Assembly: GCF_958298935.1 (NCBI RefSeq)
Contig: NC_084943.1
Coordinates: forward strand, 2,676,001-2,740,000
Direction of reading: 5' to 3'
Origin: Phragmites australis
Lineage: Eukaryota; Streptophyta; Magnoliopsida; Poales; Poaceae
Length of the DNA stretch: 64,000 bases
In this document: piece by piece, positions 32,669-43,455 of the stretch
How positions within the stretch are numbered: position 1 is the first letter of the stretch
How the letters are laid out: every line of letters starts with the position of its first letter
Notes under the pieces: model-generated
The model's input: the letters and a program-made list of their open reading frames with translations, nothing else
Database searches by the model: none
Told to the model about the DNA's origin: nothing
Translations under genes and position numbers: made by a program

Positions 32669-34057
32669 TTATCCGGTCGTCGTCCCCCGGTACTGCCATT
32701 TGGCCATCGGGAGCCTGAAGTCCGGATCCGGCGGCACCGGCTCGGAATCTTCCCGTCTCCTCTTCGGGTGGGGGCTCGGCGGGGCCGCCGCGTGGCTCTC
32801 AGGCGCCGGGTTAGGCCCCATCCGCACAAGTCGCGGCTCCAGGACCGGAAACGTCGCCGCTGCCGACGGCGACAGCGGGGAATCCGGCACTGGGATGTAT
32901 AATCGGGGGCGCTTCCCCCGATCCCCCGGCGCCGCCACCTCTACGACATCGGCGGTGTCCTCTTCTCTGGTACGGCGGCTGCTGCCCGCAGCGGCCCTGT
33001 CGCCAGCCTGCGCCGAGCTGTTCGTAGCCTCCTCGCGGAGCAGCTCGTCCAACCCAGGGAGCTCGGAGGCCTCGGGGCTCCGGCTCCTCGGCCGGTCCAC
33101 GATCCCCTGGGCATCGAACTCCGGCAGCTGCGCCATGATCACCACACGATCGGGATTGGCGCAGAGCGCCATCTCTGGCCACGGGAGTTCCGCCCGGCTC
33201 ATGTCTTCCACTTCGGTGATCACTCGTGTTATGCCCTTCAGCTCCGCCAGGCCCAGGTCCCAGCTTGCGCCGATTTGGGTCCGAGTGATGTCGTCAGGCC
33301 CGGTGTAGAGCCAGCACGGTCGGGCCCGCTCCCGCAGGGGCGCCAGGCGACGGCGCAGGAAGTCCACCACCACCATGACCGAGGTCAGCCCGGAGTCACG
33401 CAGGAATCTAATGCGCTCGAACACCGGCTCCAACCTCGCGTCCTCCGGCGGCGGCACCTCCCACGTCGACTTCCGAGGTTCCGCCGCCACTTCTGGTAGA
33501 TCAAGACGCTCGTGGGGGTCGACGTCGACGAAAAACCAGTCCCGTCGCCAGTCCTCCCACTTGCTGCGCAGTACCTGGGGGATGTAGTGCTCCCCCAGGC
33601 CGTCTCGTAGCCGAAGGCTGCAGCACCCCGCGACATCCGCCGTGGAGTGCCCTCTCTTCTTCCCCGCCGGCCGCAAGACGAAGAAGTGTCGTAGAAGCGT
33701 CGCCGAAGGTGCCACCCCCACGAACATCTCGCAGAGGTGCGCGAAGATCGCCAACACCACGACGGAGTTGGGGCTCAAGTGCACCAGCTGGATGCTGTAG
33801 GTCTCAAGAACTTGGAGGAAGAAGGTAAAGAATGGCGGCACCAACCCCGCCGCCACGAAATAAGTGAAGAGAACAATCCGTCCGGGAACGGTTGTCGCCG
33901 GCGTCAAGCTCGTCGGCGTCACCACCACGGCTCCCTCTTGCCCCTCGGGCACCAACAGCTTCCTAATCTTGGACGCCGCCTCTTCGTTCCTCAGACGAGA
34001 CTCCGGCAGAATGCTGTCCGGAGCCTTGTCGCGGCGGCCTCCTCCGACTCTCAGCAT
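32669..34057 (-). CDS. antisense gene, 5' part: 'putative gypsy type transposon' domain
   Basis: Opposite in strand to gag-pol. The ATG at 34057 (MLRVGGGRRDKAPDSI) opens 462 codons to TAA 32669. The region about 33950-33150 has the features of the plant domain catalogued as a putative gypsy-type transposon protein (recognised as PF04195-like by pattern). It has a hydrophobic segment FTYFVAAGLVPPFFTFFLQVLE, then HLSPNSVVVLAIFAHLCEMFVG, then FFVLRPAGKKRG and KWEDWRRDWFFVDV. The C-terminal third is Arg/Pro/Ser-rich and low complexity. The function of these antisense proteins is unknown. A TATA box 150 bp upstream and intact coding over 1.4 kb, unlike the broken pol, suggest the frame is or was expressed. 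An in-frame non-ATG extension upstream is not needed. Confidence 0.8.
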   Translation of the reverse strand: MLRVGGGRRDKAPDSILPESRLRNEEAASKIRKLLVPEGQEGAVVVTPTSLTPATTVPGRIVLFTYFVAAGLVPPFFTFFLQVLETYSIQLVHLSPNSVVVLAIFAHLCEMFVGVAPSATLLRHFFVLRPAGKKRGHSTADVAGCCSLRLRDGLGEHYIPQVLRSKWEDWRRDWFFVDVDPHERLDLPEVAAEPRKSTWEVPPPEDARLEPVFERIRFLRDSGLTSVMVVVDFLRRRLAPLRERARPCWLYTGPDDITRTQIGASWDLGLAELKGITRVITEVEDMSRAELPWPEMALCANPDRVVIMAQLPEFDAQGIVDRPRSRSPEASELPGLDELLREEATNSSAQAGDRAAAGSSRRTREEDTADVVEVAAPGDRGKRPRLYIPVPDSPLSPSAAATFPVLEPRLVRMGPNPAPESHAAAPPSPHPKRRREDSEPVPPDPDFRLPMAKWQYRGTTTG

Positions 34058-34208
34058 CTCGACGGGAGCGGAGGTGCTTTGGTGGTGGAGAGAAAGAAGG
34101 AGAAGTGCTCTGGTCGCCTGAAAGTTTTCTAAGGGCTTCGGAGCACGGAGGAGGCAAGAGCGAAATTGCAGGAAGGCGTAAAAAGAGGGACGGATCGATT
34201 CCCTCCCC

Positions 34209-34216
34209 CTTTTATA
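34209..34216 (-). promoter_or_regulatory. internal antisense TATA box
   Basis: The minus strand reads GATATAAAAGGGGGAGG, a strong TATA box, 152 bp upstream of the antisense ATG at 34057 and outside the 3' LTR (which begins at 34571). A start about 30 bp downstream would leave a 5'UTR of about 120 nt. This gives the antisense gene its own promoter independent of the LTR. Confidence 0.65.
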
Positions 34217-34555
34217 TCTCAACGTTCAAATGTTGCCACCCAACGGTTCACTCGGCGAAACGCCCCCTCGATCGGCGCAACCGCAAGGCGAATCTCCCGC
34301 CGATCGTGCGGCGTCAGCGGCTGTCAGGCGTATTTTCCTCGATCTGCGCAGCGGCCGCGCGTGCCGCCCGTACGGTCGTCACACCCTTCGGGAGTTGTGT
34401 GAACACGCATCTACTCGTCTCCCCGCTGGGTCATACACGAGGCCCGGGTCTAAAAAAGCCACCTCTCGAAAGACTGCCAAGTGGCGTCCACGCCAGCCTC
34501 GGCCTCGACCGCGACGAAGGGCCCATCCGCAGTCTCCGTGCCATCACCTACCAAT

Positions 34556-34570
34556 GGGCCTGGGGGCTAC
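34556..34570 (+). other. polypurine tract
   Basis: The sequence GGGCCTGGGGGCTAC abuts the TGTCGG start of the 3' LTR. G-rich tracts ending this way act as plus-strand primers in Tat elements. A similar GCCGGGGGCTACC occurs just after integrase (29259-29271), a possible second tract. Confidence 0.6.
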
Positions 34571-36159
34571 TGTCGGCGTATCAGGAACCGGGGGTCCCTG
34601 AGTCCCGAGACCAGGCCGGCCGTCCGCCACGTGTCACCATCCCGCGAGGTCCCTCCTGCAGGATGAAGAAAATCTAAGTACCGGGAAGAAGGTGCTCGGG
34701 GCCACAGCCTCTGGTCCCCGAGCACCCCAGTTCCCCGATGACCCGCAGAGTCTAAGTACCGGGAAGAAAGTGTTCGGGGAGGTGCCCGTTCGCCCCCGAA
34801 TGCCATAGTCCCCCGATGGGCTGAACAGAGAAGTGCTCGGGAGAGAGTGCTTGGGGCTGCACGTGGCAGCCCCCGAGCACTCGGTTCCCCGAAGGTTCTA
34901 CGCAAGTACTCGGGAGAGAGTGCTCGGGGCTGCGCGTGGCAGCCCCCGAGCACTCGGTTCCCCGAAGGTTCTACGCAAGTACTCGTGAGAGAGTGCTCAG
35001 GGCTGCACGAGGCAGCCCCCGAGCACTCGGTTCCCCGAAGGTTCTACACAAGTGCTCGGAAGAGAGTGCTCGGGGCTGCACGTGGCAGCCCCCGAGCACT
35101 CGGTTCCCCGAAGGTTCTATAAAAGTGCTCGGGAGAGAGTGTTCGGGGCTGCACGTGGCAGCCCCCGAGCACTCGGTTCCCCGAAGGTTCGCGCAAGAAC
35201 ACCCGATGCCCTGACAAACCCAGAAGAACCCATCGGCGAGGTGTCAACCAGTCAAAGGTCCGAGGCCGCATTTAATGAGCATGTGCGGCCTGACATCTTG
35301 ACATTCCCAACTGCTCCCGCCGAAGTGTCAGTCCCTGCCATACTTTGGCAGGGGGGCGTGGGTCCATTAATTGCATGGGTCCCGTCCCGAATCGCCCGGT
35401 GTGTCTCGGGATAACGTTGCCGGGATCAAGGCATTCCGCCCGCCACCCTGCCATAGCAGAAGGACAAGACAGGGTGGGCGCGTCGGATGCCGCTATGGCT
35501 GCCCGGTGGGCCCTCGCAACGGCGCCCACCTCTGGGGCGTCCACAGCGGCAGGCGATCGGGCAACGCGCCGCTTTTTTCCACCGCCCCTGTCACTTCACC
35601 CAGAGGGAATGATGGCGCCTTTCTCAGTCGTGGCGTCTCGGAACTTGTGCCTCCTCTTTCCCGTTCGGGGTAAGTCGTGGTCGACGGGTGTATAAAAGGA
35701 AAGGATAGATAACACAGGAAGTAAGGCGATCCAGGAGAAAGAAAGAAAACAAGATCAGCAAGACAGGAAGCGATCGATCCTTGAATCAGAGAAATACCCA
35801 AGAAAGCATCCAAAGAACACGGCAAGTAAGCTCGAGTAGAGCTAGAGCAAGAGAGCCTCAAGCTCTCTGTTAGACAATATACCCTTGTAACCAGATATAT
35901 CCTTGAAGGTTTCCCTTCGAGGAAGGATATTGCATCCATACAGGAGTAGGGTATTACGCCCCTGTGCGGCCCGAACCTGTCTAAATCCCGGTGCAACTGC
36001 CTCCCTTTGCATTAGGGCGATCATCTCCCACCACCGGTCGTTGCATTTATTTCCACTCCCATTCATTTCTCCGACGAACTTGTTCAGGATCATCCCCCCG
36101 GCCGAATCTCTAAAAAGGGGTCTGTCGGGATCCCTGCGACAGGAGTTCATCCTCCGACA
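34571..36159 (+). repeat. 3' LTR
   Basis: 1589 bp, offset 13,026 bp from the 5' LTR and colinear with it. It carries its own TATAAAA (about 35691-35697) which could drive outward transcription into the hAT remnant. Differences from the 5' LTR are scattered single substitutions. Confidence 0.97.
34833..35197 (+). repeat. 5 x 73-bp tandem array with hairpins, 3' LTR
   Basis: Same five-unit array as in the 5' LTR, offset by 13,026 bp. The unit-specific variants (CGCGTG in unit 2, CACGAG in unit 3) are shared, so the array was five units long when the element inserted. A few units carry extra private changes (for example CTTGGGG in unit 1). Confidence 0.93.
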
Positions 36160-36164
36160 ACAAC
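36160..36164. repeat. target-site duplication, right copy (ACAAC)
   Basis: ACAAC follows the CCGACA end of the 3' LTR and matches 21540-21544. Confidence 0.95.
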
Positions 36165-37760
36165 CTTAATGGCTTTGTTCGTCATTAGGAGTATGACTCC
36201 GCCAATTCTCTAAAAGAGCTGTGTCGCTTCGTTGCAAGAGCAGATCTACCACTCAACATCAATGAGTCTACTGTATTTGAATATTATATTAAGCAAGCTT
36301 ATAATCCTAAGTTCACGCATATTTCTAGATAGACAATTACTAGTGATATGATAAAATACTACAATGTGTGTCGCGGAAGCTTAAAGAAATGTTAGAAGCA
36401 TGTGCATTTTTCAGTTGCTTTGACCTCAGACATATAGGCAGGTAGGATTAGAGAGAATTATCTTAGTGTCATTGCTCATTTTGTTAATAATGATCAGGAA
36501 CTTGAAAAAAGAATAATAGGTTTCTTAGTGTTGTTGCTCATTTTGTTAATAATGATCGGGAACTAAAAAAAGAATAATAGGTTTTCAGATGATTGACAAT
36601 GCGCATACCGATGAAATATTGCTAAAAAATATCTTAAGTAGTTGAAAACTTTGTGCTCATAGATAAAATATTTTCTGTCACTTTAGATAATACCGGTGCA
36701 AACTCTAGAGGAATGGATATTCTTACTCTGTTGTTTAGTACATATGCTCAATCTTTCTTTGTTACATCAATGTTGTGCTTGTCATATTATCAATCTTATA
36801 GTAAAATCCAGTTTAAAGAGGTTGACGCAATACCTAGATGATTTTCGTACTGCAATAAATTTTGTGAACTCCTCTAACCAATGAATTGCAGCATATAAGT
36901 AGTATTATGTTGCAATAGGTATGTATCAACGTAAGTTTGATGTGGACATGATGATAAGATGGAACTCTAATTTCTTAATACTCAAAAATATTCTACCATA
37001 TAAGAGCATATTTGGTGCGTTTATTCATACATACTATTATCAGCATGAGGTCAAACTTTACTCAAAGAAGCGAATTGGTATGTTGTCGAAAGGATATTAG
37101 AGTTTGTTGAATTTATGATTCAACTGTGAGTTTATTAGGAGTTTATTATTCAATATCTTGTTTAAGAATTCTCACAATTTTAGTGATGCTCTTGGCCACA
37201 ATTGTTCTACTTATTATACTAATATTTGTTATAAGTTATTCGATGTTCATAGTGAATATGAAATAAAGTATGTCGGAGTTCGCCTGCAACGACCTCCACT
37301 AGCATCCATAACAAGTAAGAAGACGACAACGTGAGAAAAAAATATTTGGTGGAGGTTCTTCATCAAGAAGTTCAGACTATTCATCATGATCATCTATGAC
37401 CGCTGGAATTCCAGCATCTAGAGGAGAACTAACAACCTTAATCGACAACGACATTATCAACTATGAACAAGAAAATTTCAACATTCTTCAATGGTGTCAT
37501 GAGCACAAGATAAATTATCCAGTGCTTTCACTGTTAGCACGTAATTTGTTAATGGTTCCCGTATCTACAGTTTCTTCGGAGGTTGCCTTTAGTTATACTA
37601 AAAGGATAATTGAAGAGAGAAGAACAAGTCTCACAAGGGGATGATAGAAATACTCACTATAGTAAAAGACTAGGAACAAGCTAAAACGCGAATACAACAC
37701 ACTGCAGAGAATACTGAGCTTGAAAATTTATTAAAAAATTTGTATCTAGATGTTGATAAG
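36165..37760 (+). pseudogene. hAT transposase, middle and C-terminal dimerisation part
   Basis: Continuation of the transposase begun at 21125. The frame is kept across the insertion, then meets TAG 36186-36188 and many further stops. Recognisable pieces: LKELCRFVARADLPLNINES, YYIKQAYNPKFTHIS, then the hAT C-terminal dimerisation domain at 37440-37640 with ILQWCHEHKINYPVLSLLAR and VPVSTVSSEVAFSYTKRII. The middle part is strongly decayed. A 78-bp motif with GTTGTACTCTTTTT and GAAATGTTTTTAAYGAGACAACC near 37790-37855 reappears at 38705-38770. Confidence 0.8.
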
Positions 37761-37899
37761 AACGTGTAATTTATAATTTTCTGAGTTAGGTTGTACTCTT
37801 TTTTACTTTGCTAGAAATGTTTTTAATGAGACAACCTGTCAATAAAACTCATTTTTAGAATTAATTATGTGTCACTATTATTTTCATTTTTTGTTTTTT

Positions 37900-39064
37900 T
37901 ATTTTTCTTTATATTTTTTGAAAGCGATCCACCACCCACCTCTCGTCTTGACCTCTAAATAGCCACCATCCCAAACTCCCAGTGATTCCATCCGCCACCC
38001 ATCTCTCCTTTTTTACTTGCTAGCCAGTAGCCACTTCAATAAATCAATTTCATATTTCCATTCAGGGATCAAGACGACGAGAACTCGCGTGTATGTACAT
38101 CAGTATGTAGGGATGGCAACGGGTCTGTCACCGTCGAGTTTTGCTGGAACGAACCCGAACCCGAAATCAATATTGGGCGCAAAACCACCCCCGCCCTCGG
38201 CCACGACAGGGACTCGAAACCCAACAGGGCAACCCGAAACCCGGTAGTGTGACAGCGGCGGGTCGGGGCGGGGCGGGCGAGCGGGCAGTGTGGGGTGGGG
38301 CGGGCGGGCAAGGCGGGCGGGGGCGCTGGGGGGGGGGGGTTCGGGTGACAACCACGGGCGAAAAAACAGACTCGAACCCGAACTCGACCCGAGTTAAGGC
38401 CCCGACCCGACCCGATCCGATAGCTTCACGGGTTTTTTTTCACCCGAACCCGCCCCTGTCGGGTCTGAAACCCGCGGGGACCCGACCCGACGGGGAAAAT
38501 TGCCACCCTTATCAGTATGGTAGTATTTTGAAAAGATCTTTAGAGAAATAAACGGAAAATATTTAAGATTTGCTAAGTGTAATATATGCAACTATGAATT
38601 ATGTGCCAGCTCTACAAGTGGAACGGAACACTTGATGAAGCATATTACATGTTGTAAGAAAAATCTAGAGTTTTTAATAAAACTATATAATTTTCAGAGT
38701 ATAGGTTGTACTCTTTTTCCTTTTAGTAGAAATGTTTTTAACGAGACAACCAATCAATAAAGCTCATTTTTATCTATTTTTTTCATAATTTTTACGATTT
38801 TTTAAAATTTTGTAGCTATTATATTTTCGGACGTGCTGCCGGACCGGCCGTGCTCTACCGTGCCCGTCAAACCCCGTCATGCTGCCAGACCGACCGTGTC
38901 CTGTTGTGCTGCCGTGCCCGGCGTGCCACAACCGTGCCCGAGTCGACTCGGCCCAGCCCACAACATGACCCGTTAACCTAATTGGGCCTGACGGGCTGTG
39001 CCTTAGGTGGGCCATGCCTCGCTGGGCCTGACAGACCCATTTGGACAGGACTACCAGCCCTTAT
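37900..39064 (+). mobile_element. second, internally deleted hAT copy
   Basis: A second BED-type finger fragment lies at 38530-38665 (REINGKYLRFAKCNICNYE, then GTEHLMKH). It is followed directly by the same 3'UTR-like motif as at 37790-37855, so the whole catalytic region is missing. The GC-rich 3' subterminal region and right end (near 39064, CCAGCCCTTA) follow. The upstream part (37925-38100) resembles the leader of the first copy (CCTCTAAATAGCCACCATCC). It is itself interrupted by the MITE at 38108-38511. Confidence 0.65.
38108..38511. mobile_element. hAT-type MITE with 8-bp TSD
   Basis: 404 bp flanked by the perfect 8-bp duplication TCAGTATG at 38100-38107 and 38512-38519. Terminal inverted repeats are TAGGGATGGCAACGG and, reversed, TAAGGGTGGCAATTTT. 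The interior is rich in CCCGACCC/GGGTCGGG words and a G run at 38330-38339. The eight-bp duplication fixes the superfamily as hAT. It inserted in the second hAT copy. Confidence 0.9.
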
Positions 39065-39452
39065 CGGTCAGGTTGCTATTCTCATTGATCTACTGATGAA
39101 ATGTGATGCTTTTCTTTCTTGCTTGCCTGCCTGCTCTCTGAATGAATTGATCTTGCTTGCCTACCTACAATGCTGGCAAAATTTCAGGCACATCTATGAA
39201 AGCTATTAGATTCATCTTGGACATCTATGACTGCTGAAACGTGTTGTTTCGTGTTATGGCAAATTTCTATGTTTTTTTTTTTCAGAATTCGATTGCTCTG
39301 TCTGATGCCAAGAACTGGTCTGATACACACTATACATGCTTTGAGTTCTCCTTTTCTCTCTACATGTAAATGTAATGTAGTCTGCACCAAAGCAGCCTAA
39401 CCTAGATATGCCATTTGTACATCACATATAGTACATAATCTGGCATAGTACA
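39065..39452. other. spacer, probable 3'UTR of the TBL gene
   Basis: No ORF of note. The part next to 39452 is presumably the 3'UTR of the minus-strand TBL gene, with CATTTGTACAT words repeated near 39410-39465. Confidence 0.4.
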
Positions 39453-41503
39453 TCATTTGTACATAAGGTAGCCATACAAAAACTCGTTCCAGACATCGGG
39501 AACACCGGGGAGGCACCAATGCGTGCAATCCGCATAGCTGGCTGGGTTTGCAATCTGCTCTTTCGTTAGAGGAACATACTGTCTCCTGTACACTGTCGGA
39601 TGCCCGTCCTTGCGGTAGTCAGACAGCTCCGTGATATTCAGTATCTGAACATGTATACCTTTCTGCTCCAATGTTCCAAAATACGACTTAGCCATGGCCA
39701 TCAAGCTATAATCTGTAGTTGCGGCTTTGTATCCGGTTTTGTAGATCGGCTCCGTTTCATTAAGACATTTGTTGCGGTCTTCTCCACCCCAGTCGCTAGC
39801 CCTGAAAAATACATATATCTTGCATCACTCTCACACGAACACCTGATGCCATGGAGATGTAGGTTTTGTACTATTTGTGTTGACAAATGATGCAAGGGTA
39901 TCTCTCTCACCAGGAATGTGTAGGTGATGATCCTGCGAAAAAGATTCTAGTCTTGTTCTTGTCAATATTCTCTCCGAGCCATTCGGTTAGTTTCTTGAGA
40001 GCTATCTCGAAACCATCGACCATTTCCATTTCGTCTAACCTTGCATCACCATCTTCAAATGATCCGTACCTGCACATACAAATGACGTTACCCAATTCAT
40101 GCATCTGGAGACTTTGTTATGTTGTATTTTCTTTATCAGTTCTGATAACTTTTTCTGATATATGCGAAACTGACAGAGTTGGAAGGAAAGAAATGTACTC
40201 ACATGACCTTCATCCTCATGTCATCCTTCTGCTTCCTCCACCACAGGTAAGAATTGAAGACAATGATGTCAGCATCTCTCCAGACACTGGCATGCTTCTC
40301 GATCCTGTCTGCCCTTATGATTCGGTACTCCACCCGGTGGATAATGGGGTTGTCGCTGTTGGACTCCAGCAGCAGCGGCGACCAGTAGAAGTCTATCGTT
40401 GCATTGTATTCCTGAAATAACTTATGCGTTAAAATCATCAAACTCAAATTGTTGGTTTCTGTAGCCTGTAGATTTGTGAAGGAAACGTACCAATGCCTTG
40501 AAGGAAATGAGTGAGCCATTGTAGACACGCATCTTGAGCCTGTCATCAGGTATAGAGGCCTCCACCATGCACACCAAGGAAACCCATTGGTTCCTGTTGA
40601 CTGAATCGCCCACAAACACCAATCTCTTGTTCCTCAGCTTTTCAAGCAGCTTGGTGGCGTCGAATCTGTTTCGACATGGCAAAATCTTGATGTCATGTCA
40701 TAAATAATATGCGCACTAAGCTTTGGTGAATGACTGAATGTTATGCCAGATATTATCTTCTTTCTAGCTTTACTGGCTTTTGAAATGGCATGGATAATAA
40801 AATAAGAAGTAGATGGAATTTTTCTTCCCTGCTTATGCTTCACTGTCTGCACTACTTATCTTATGTTCTTTTATTTCAGTCGCAGATTGAGAGAGTTTTT
40901 CTCTGCTCCCATAAAACAAAAACTTTTACTACCCCTGAAAAATTCTCAACTCTCTTATACTGCATCTTCAGGTTCGCTGGAACTGTTGGGTTGACAATAA
41001 CAAAATTGAGCTAGAATACTCCAGCTGTACTAGGGAAATCTGTAACAATCATACCTCGGAAGGTCGCATCCATGAGGCTGCCATCTCCAGTGCTGGTACA
41101 TGACATCTTTCCTGCCATATTTGTCACAAGCCACCTCGGGGAAGATGAAGCTGCACTTGAGCCCGGAGTACAATGGCCGAGACATGTTGTCGTACACCCA
41201 CCGCCCCCTCGACCACTTGCACTCCTTGCCGGCACCCCTCGTCGAGTCCTGGAGCTCAGCTCTCCACTGCACCTCTGCTTCCTGGCCTCTCAGCTGCTGA
41301 TCATGGTGCGCAGCCGCCACCTTCACCTGCATTTCTTGGTTTTCATGCTCCAACACCATTTGCACTTGTGTTTCCTGGCCTCGGTCGAACAAGAGGGGGA
41401 CTGAGCTGACTACGAAGAAGAAGGCCACTAGAGAGGTCATGATGCTCCTCAGTCCAACCGGATATTGGAGAACCGACATCTTGGGAGTGACCTCAGACTT
41501 CAT
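39453..41503 (-). CDS. TBL: trichome birefringence-like (TBL) polysaccharide O-acetyltransferase
   Basis: Five exons on the minus strand: 41503-41055, 40665-40491, 40411-40203, 40069-39911 and 39801-39453. All introns are GT-AG, phases close, and the product is 446 residues. TBL proteins are Golgi type II membrane enzymes that acetylate xylan, mannan or pectin. A signal anchor lies near residues 17-36 ([16 protein letters not shown]), then a Gln/Glu-rich stem. The TBL domain starts [13 protein letters not shown]. The GDS motif is [11 protein letters not shown] and the catalytic DxxH block is [14 protein letters not shown] near the C-terminus. IVFNSYLWW is the conserved intervening block. Start uncertain: in-frame ATGs at 41557, 41503 and 41479; I chose 41503. 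Substrate cannot be told from sequence. Confidence 0.93.
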
Positions 41504-41581
41504 TCTTTCTTCAGGAATTGTGATGGTTAGCCCCCCTCTTTTATTGTGCTCCTCCATCCAGTGGGAGCATCGCTCTTGCAC

Positions 41582-43246
41582 ATGGCTAAGGCCTAAGTGG
41601 CCCAGGTCTAGTACTAATCAAACAACCTGAAAACTGACCCCTGGGCTAACCACATAAAAAGGAGGGCAGTGTCGGCCTGTTTTGAATCATCTGAACCTTA
41701 TGGTAACTAAGAATGGGCAGGTTCGGTTAGCCTCTTCAGTGCTGAAACTGAAATAACCTAAAATTTGTAGACATCAGTGTACAGTTTGTTCTATAGCCAT
41801 CTGAATTTACAAAATTGCCTACAGATTTATCCCGTACTTATTCTATATGATCTGCCATGTGGACAGTTTGTTTAACAAAAGCAAAAGGAGAGAAAGATGG
41901 GAGAAGGTTGAAGTGCTGGTTTCTGGTGCCGACAGTCCTGTCAATCCACTACAGTTCACACCAAACATGACAGAAAGGAGGCAAATAAAAAAAATTGAAA
42001 TCGCTGAATTTGTCACTTTGAAAAGGTGGAGTTTGTAAATTAAGAAACAAAAATATGATAACCGTAAACAAATAATTGCATGTTCCTTGCCCATCAATAA
42101 AGTAATCTTAATTTGATTAAGCTACTAATGCAAACCAAAGTCCCCTAATATTTCTGACTTCCAGTTCAATTAGCAATCATAACCTCTGTTAGCTTCGGTT
42201 GTAATCTTTCTGTACCAATATACGTACTTCTTTGTCTTGGAGCTCAAGATCTTTAGCATTCCTAATCTAAGTAGAAAGTACTCCCTACAAATCAAATGCT
42301 CTGGTCTATCCAACAACAGTAAAATACTCTACATCCGCAATTGTTAAATTGGTCCACCAGTGAGTCAACCAGAGTCAATTTAGTCGTGTTCCATATTTTA
42401 CTTAAGTTTTTCTGAGTCATCCATCGCATTTTTTTCCTTTTATGGCGAGGATCTATGCATGTTATTTTTGCTTTAATGAGTGTACAAGGAAAAGATGCAG
42501 CTACGACCCAATCTTTCTGAATAACTGATTTCAAAGGAATGTGCCTTTTCTGAACATGGTGGTGCTTGGATCATAAAGTTGTGATTTGTGGTATTTTAAG
42601 AAACATAAAGTTCTGAACTTGATTTGATACACCAGATAATCAGTAGTGCCAGCAGCATCTGCAGTCTCCTTGAAACTGACCACTGACCATCAGTTATTGG
42701 CTGTCTTCTTTTTGCCTTCCTTCGGATCTTTCTTTGACAAAAAAGGTACGGCCAGATTAACAACAATGCAATCGGTGGTGGCATTATTATTATTATTTAA
42801 TCTAATGCAGGTACTAAAGGTGTATGCTACATCATAAATCTTCACATTCTAGCACCAATTTGGTTTGGTGCTGAATTTTAAAATGGCCCTACTCGGTGCT
42901 AAATAATAGTAGTCTCTTTTGTCCTATCTAGAGACCAAATGAAGGGTTAGGTGAAAATCTGTGGTGATATTGGTTTATTTGGTATCCTGGCCTAACCAGT
43001 GGGGTCTAATAATGAGGACGCTTGGATGTTGAGCTTTGCATAATATATATTGCTGTCAAACTGATTCCCTAGTATTTTCGCAAGAATTCCTTCTGGCAGA
43101 TACAGTAGATGTGAAAAGCATGAATGATGAGCAGCGGTATTCGGCAAAACATATGCTTTCAAGGTTGGAGAATGGTACAATTATTACTGATTTGCAGCAC
43201 ATGAGGTGAGTGGTGCACAGTAGCAGCTAGCAGTAGCAGTTGGTAA
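41582..43246. other. intergenic, TBL 5' flank
   Basis: AT-rich with short random ORFs only. It holds the TBL promoter. No transposon ends were recognised with confidence. Confidence 0.4.
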
Positions 43247-43455
43247 GGCCAACTCCAGCGGATCCCTCAAATTTGCAGATTCGGATGCTACAGTACTGCG
43301 CTACAGTACTACAAAGAGAGTATGGAGCTGCAATTCTGCGGAGTTACTGTAGCACACGTGGTAGAAAATAGAGTAGCTGTTGAAGATAAAAAAATAAGAT
43401 ACTGTAATAGTATTTTTAAGGATAAAAATTTAAAATAACTGCTGGAGATGATTTA
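43247..43455. mobile_element. MITE-like element (GGCCAACTCCAGC type)
   Basis: The left end GGCCAACTCCAGCGGATCC is partly complemented at the right by AACTGCTGGAGATG. The interior has repeated CTACAGTACT/ACTGTAGCAC words and an AT-rich right half. Terminal words of this type are common in grass MITEs. The right terminus is incomplete. Confidence 0.5.

Larger units (their letters stand above)
21545..36159 (+). mobile_element. complete Ty3/gypsy LTR retrotransposon, Tat type, 14,615 bp
   Basis: Two LTRs of equal length (1589 bp) start TGTCGG and end CCGACA, flanked by ACAAC. Order inside: primer site, gag-protease, RT, RNase H, a second RNase H-like domain, integrase, a long non-coding repeat region, and a two-part antisense gene, then the 3' LTR. 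A second RNase H and an antisense reading frame between integrase and the 3' LTR are hallmarks of the Tat (Retand/Grande/RIRE2-like) group. By-eye comparison of the LTRs gives about 32 substitutions and no indels (about 2%). At 1.3e-8 substitutions per site per year that suggests insertion under one million years ago. The plus-strand pol is broken by stops and a frameshift, so this copy is not autonomous. Confidence 0.95.

Noticed and set aside
41504..41581. Upstream extension of the TBL protein to 41581
   Set aside because: The frame is open but starts at a GTG; the nearest ATGs are at 41557 and 41503, and the signal anchor is well placed from 41503.
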